Below, in pieces: positions 63,913 to 64,000 of a DNA stretch of 64,000 bases. The stretch's first letter is position 1; each line of letters starts with the position of its first letter. The translations under genes and the position numbers were made by a program. The notes beneath the pieces are model-generated. The model saw nothing but the letters and a program-made list of their open reading frames with translations. It was not told the origin of the DNA and ran no database searches. This DNA is from an uncultured Clostridia bacterium. GTDB taxonomy: Bacteria; Bacillota; Clostridia; TANB77; CAG-508. The stretch is taken from contig CAKOXK010000008.1 of assembly GCA_934130085.1 (NCBI GenBank), forward strand, positions 8,027-72,026. Reading direction: 5' to 3'.

Positions 63913-64000
63913 ATGAAAGTTACTTATACAAGAAAAGGAGATTATTTATTACCAGATTTATATTTAGAAAAAAACGAAAATTATGGAAGACTTGGAAGAT
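63913..64000 (+). CDS. tnpV: TnpV-family transposon protein (partial, runs off the window)
   Basis: ATG at 63913 with SD GAAAGGAAAG. The readable part MKVTYTRKGDYLLPDLYL then ENYGRLGR matches the start of TnpV, a small protein of conjugative transposons of Firmicutes with the form M.v.Y...GDYL.P.L.L. Only 29 codons are inside the window. Confidence 0.75.
   Translation, partial: MKVTYTRKGDYLLPDLYLEKNENYGRLGR

Overview
The window is very AT-rich (the coding DNA as well as the gaps), uses the standard code with AAGGAGG-type ribosome binding sites, and carries endospore genes (yabP, yabQ, a divIC-type gene and spoVFB). This points to a spore-forming, low-GC Clostridia-type Firmicute, probably from a gut community. 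I infer the lineage from gene content and base composition only.

Layout. Positions 1-1600 hold a frameshifted gene, AT-rich non-coding DNA and two small ORFs. Positions 1650-26500 are a housekeeping block, mostly on the minus strand: an L,D-transpeptidase, rho, two proteins I do not recognise (283 and 1069 aa), an HdeD-like membrane protein, prfB, a murD-murL pair, divIC-yabQ-yabP, aspartate kinase, pta-ackA, a pseudouridine synthase, RNase P RNA, and der-plsY-gpsA. Positions 34300-45000 hold a DUF4143 ATPase, a tyrosine recombinase, spoVFB, two NAD-salvage-type genes, and a two-component system next to an ABC transporter. Positions 58700-64000 hold an Abi_2-family gene flanked by two RNA-like stem-loops, dacF, traX, an RluA-type synthase, tRNA-Gly and the edge of a mobile element (tnpV).

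The most unusual part is 26.6-34 kb plus 44.9-60 kb. This is an expanded family of large surface proteins with pilin-like N-termini and C-type-lectin/formylglycine-enzyme-like C-termini. Their last ~130-160 bp fall into two variable-region families. Within each, near-identical DNA is broken by clustered changes in the first two bases of codons, and the ends are invariant (FRPVLV or RGLRPVLQVSK). This is the signature of variable repeats of a diversity-generating retroelement (DGR). No reverse transcriptase or template repeat is visible here, so the genes would have to be diversified in trans. Each gene of the family has a ~270-bp conserved leader with a terminator-like hairpin and, in most copies, a covarying hairpin just before the ribosome binding site. 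Several decayed fragments, a nonsense mutant and a variable cassette grafted onto an unrelated membrane ORF show rapid turnover.

Two further structured elements stand out. One is a ~150-bp dispersed palindrome in three copies (9.7, 16.8 and 42.7 kb) whose arms differ in sequence but stay self-complementary. The other is a repeated stem-loop on both sides of the Abi gene. The murD-murL overlap suggests that D-glutamate enters peptidoglycan by epimerisation of UDP-MurNAc-L-Ala-L-Glu.
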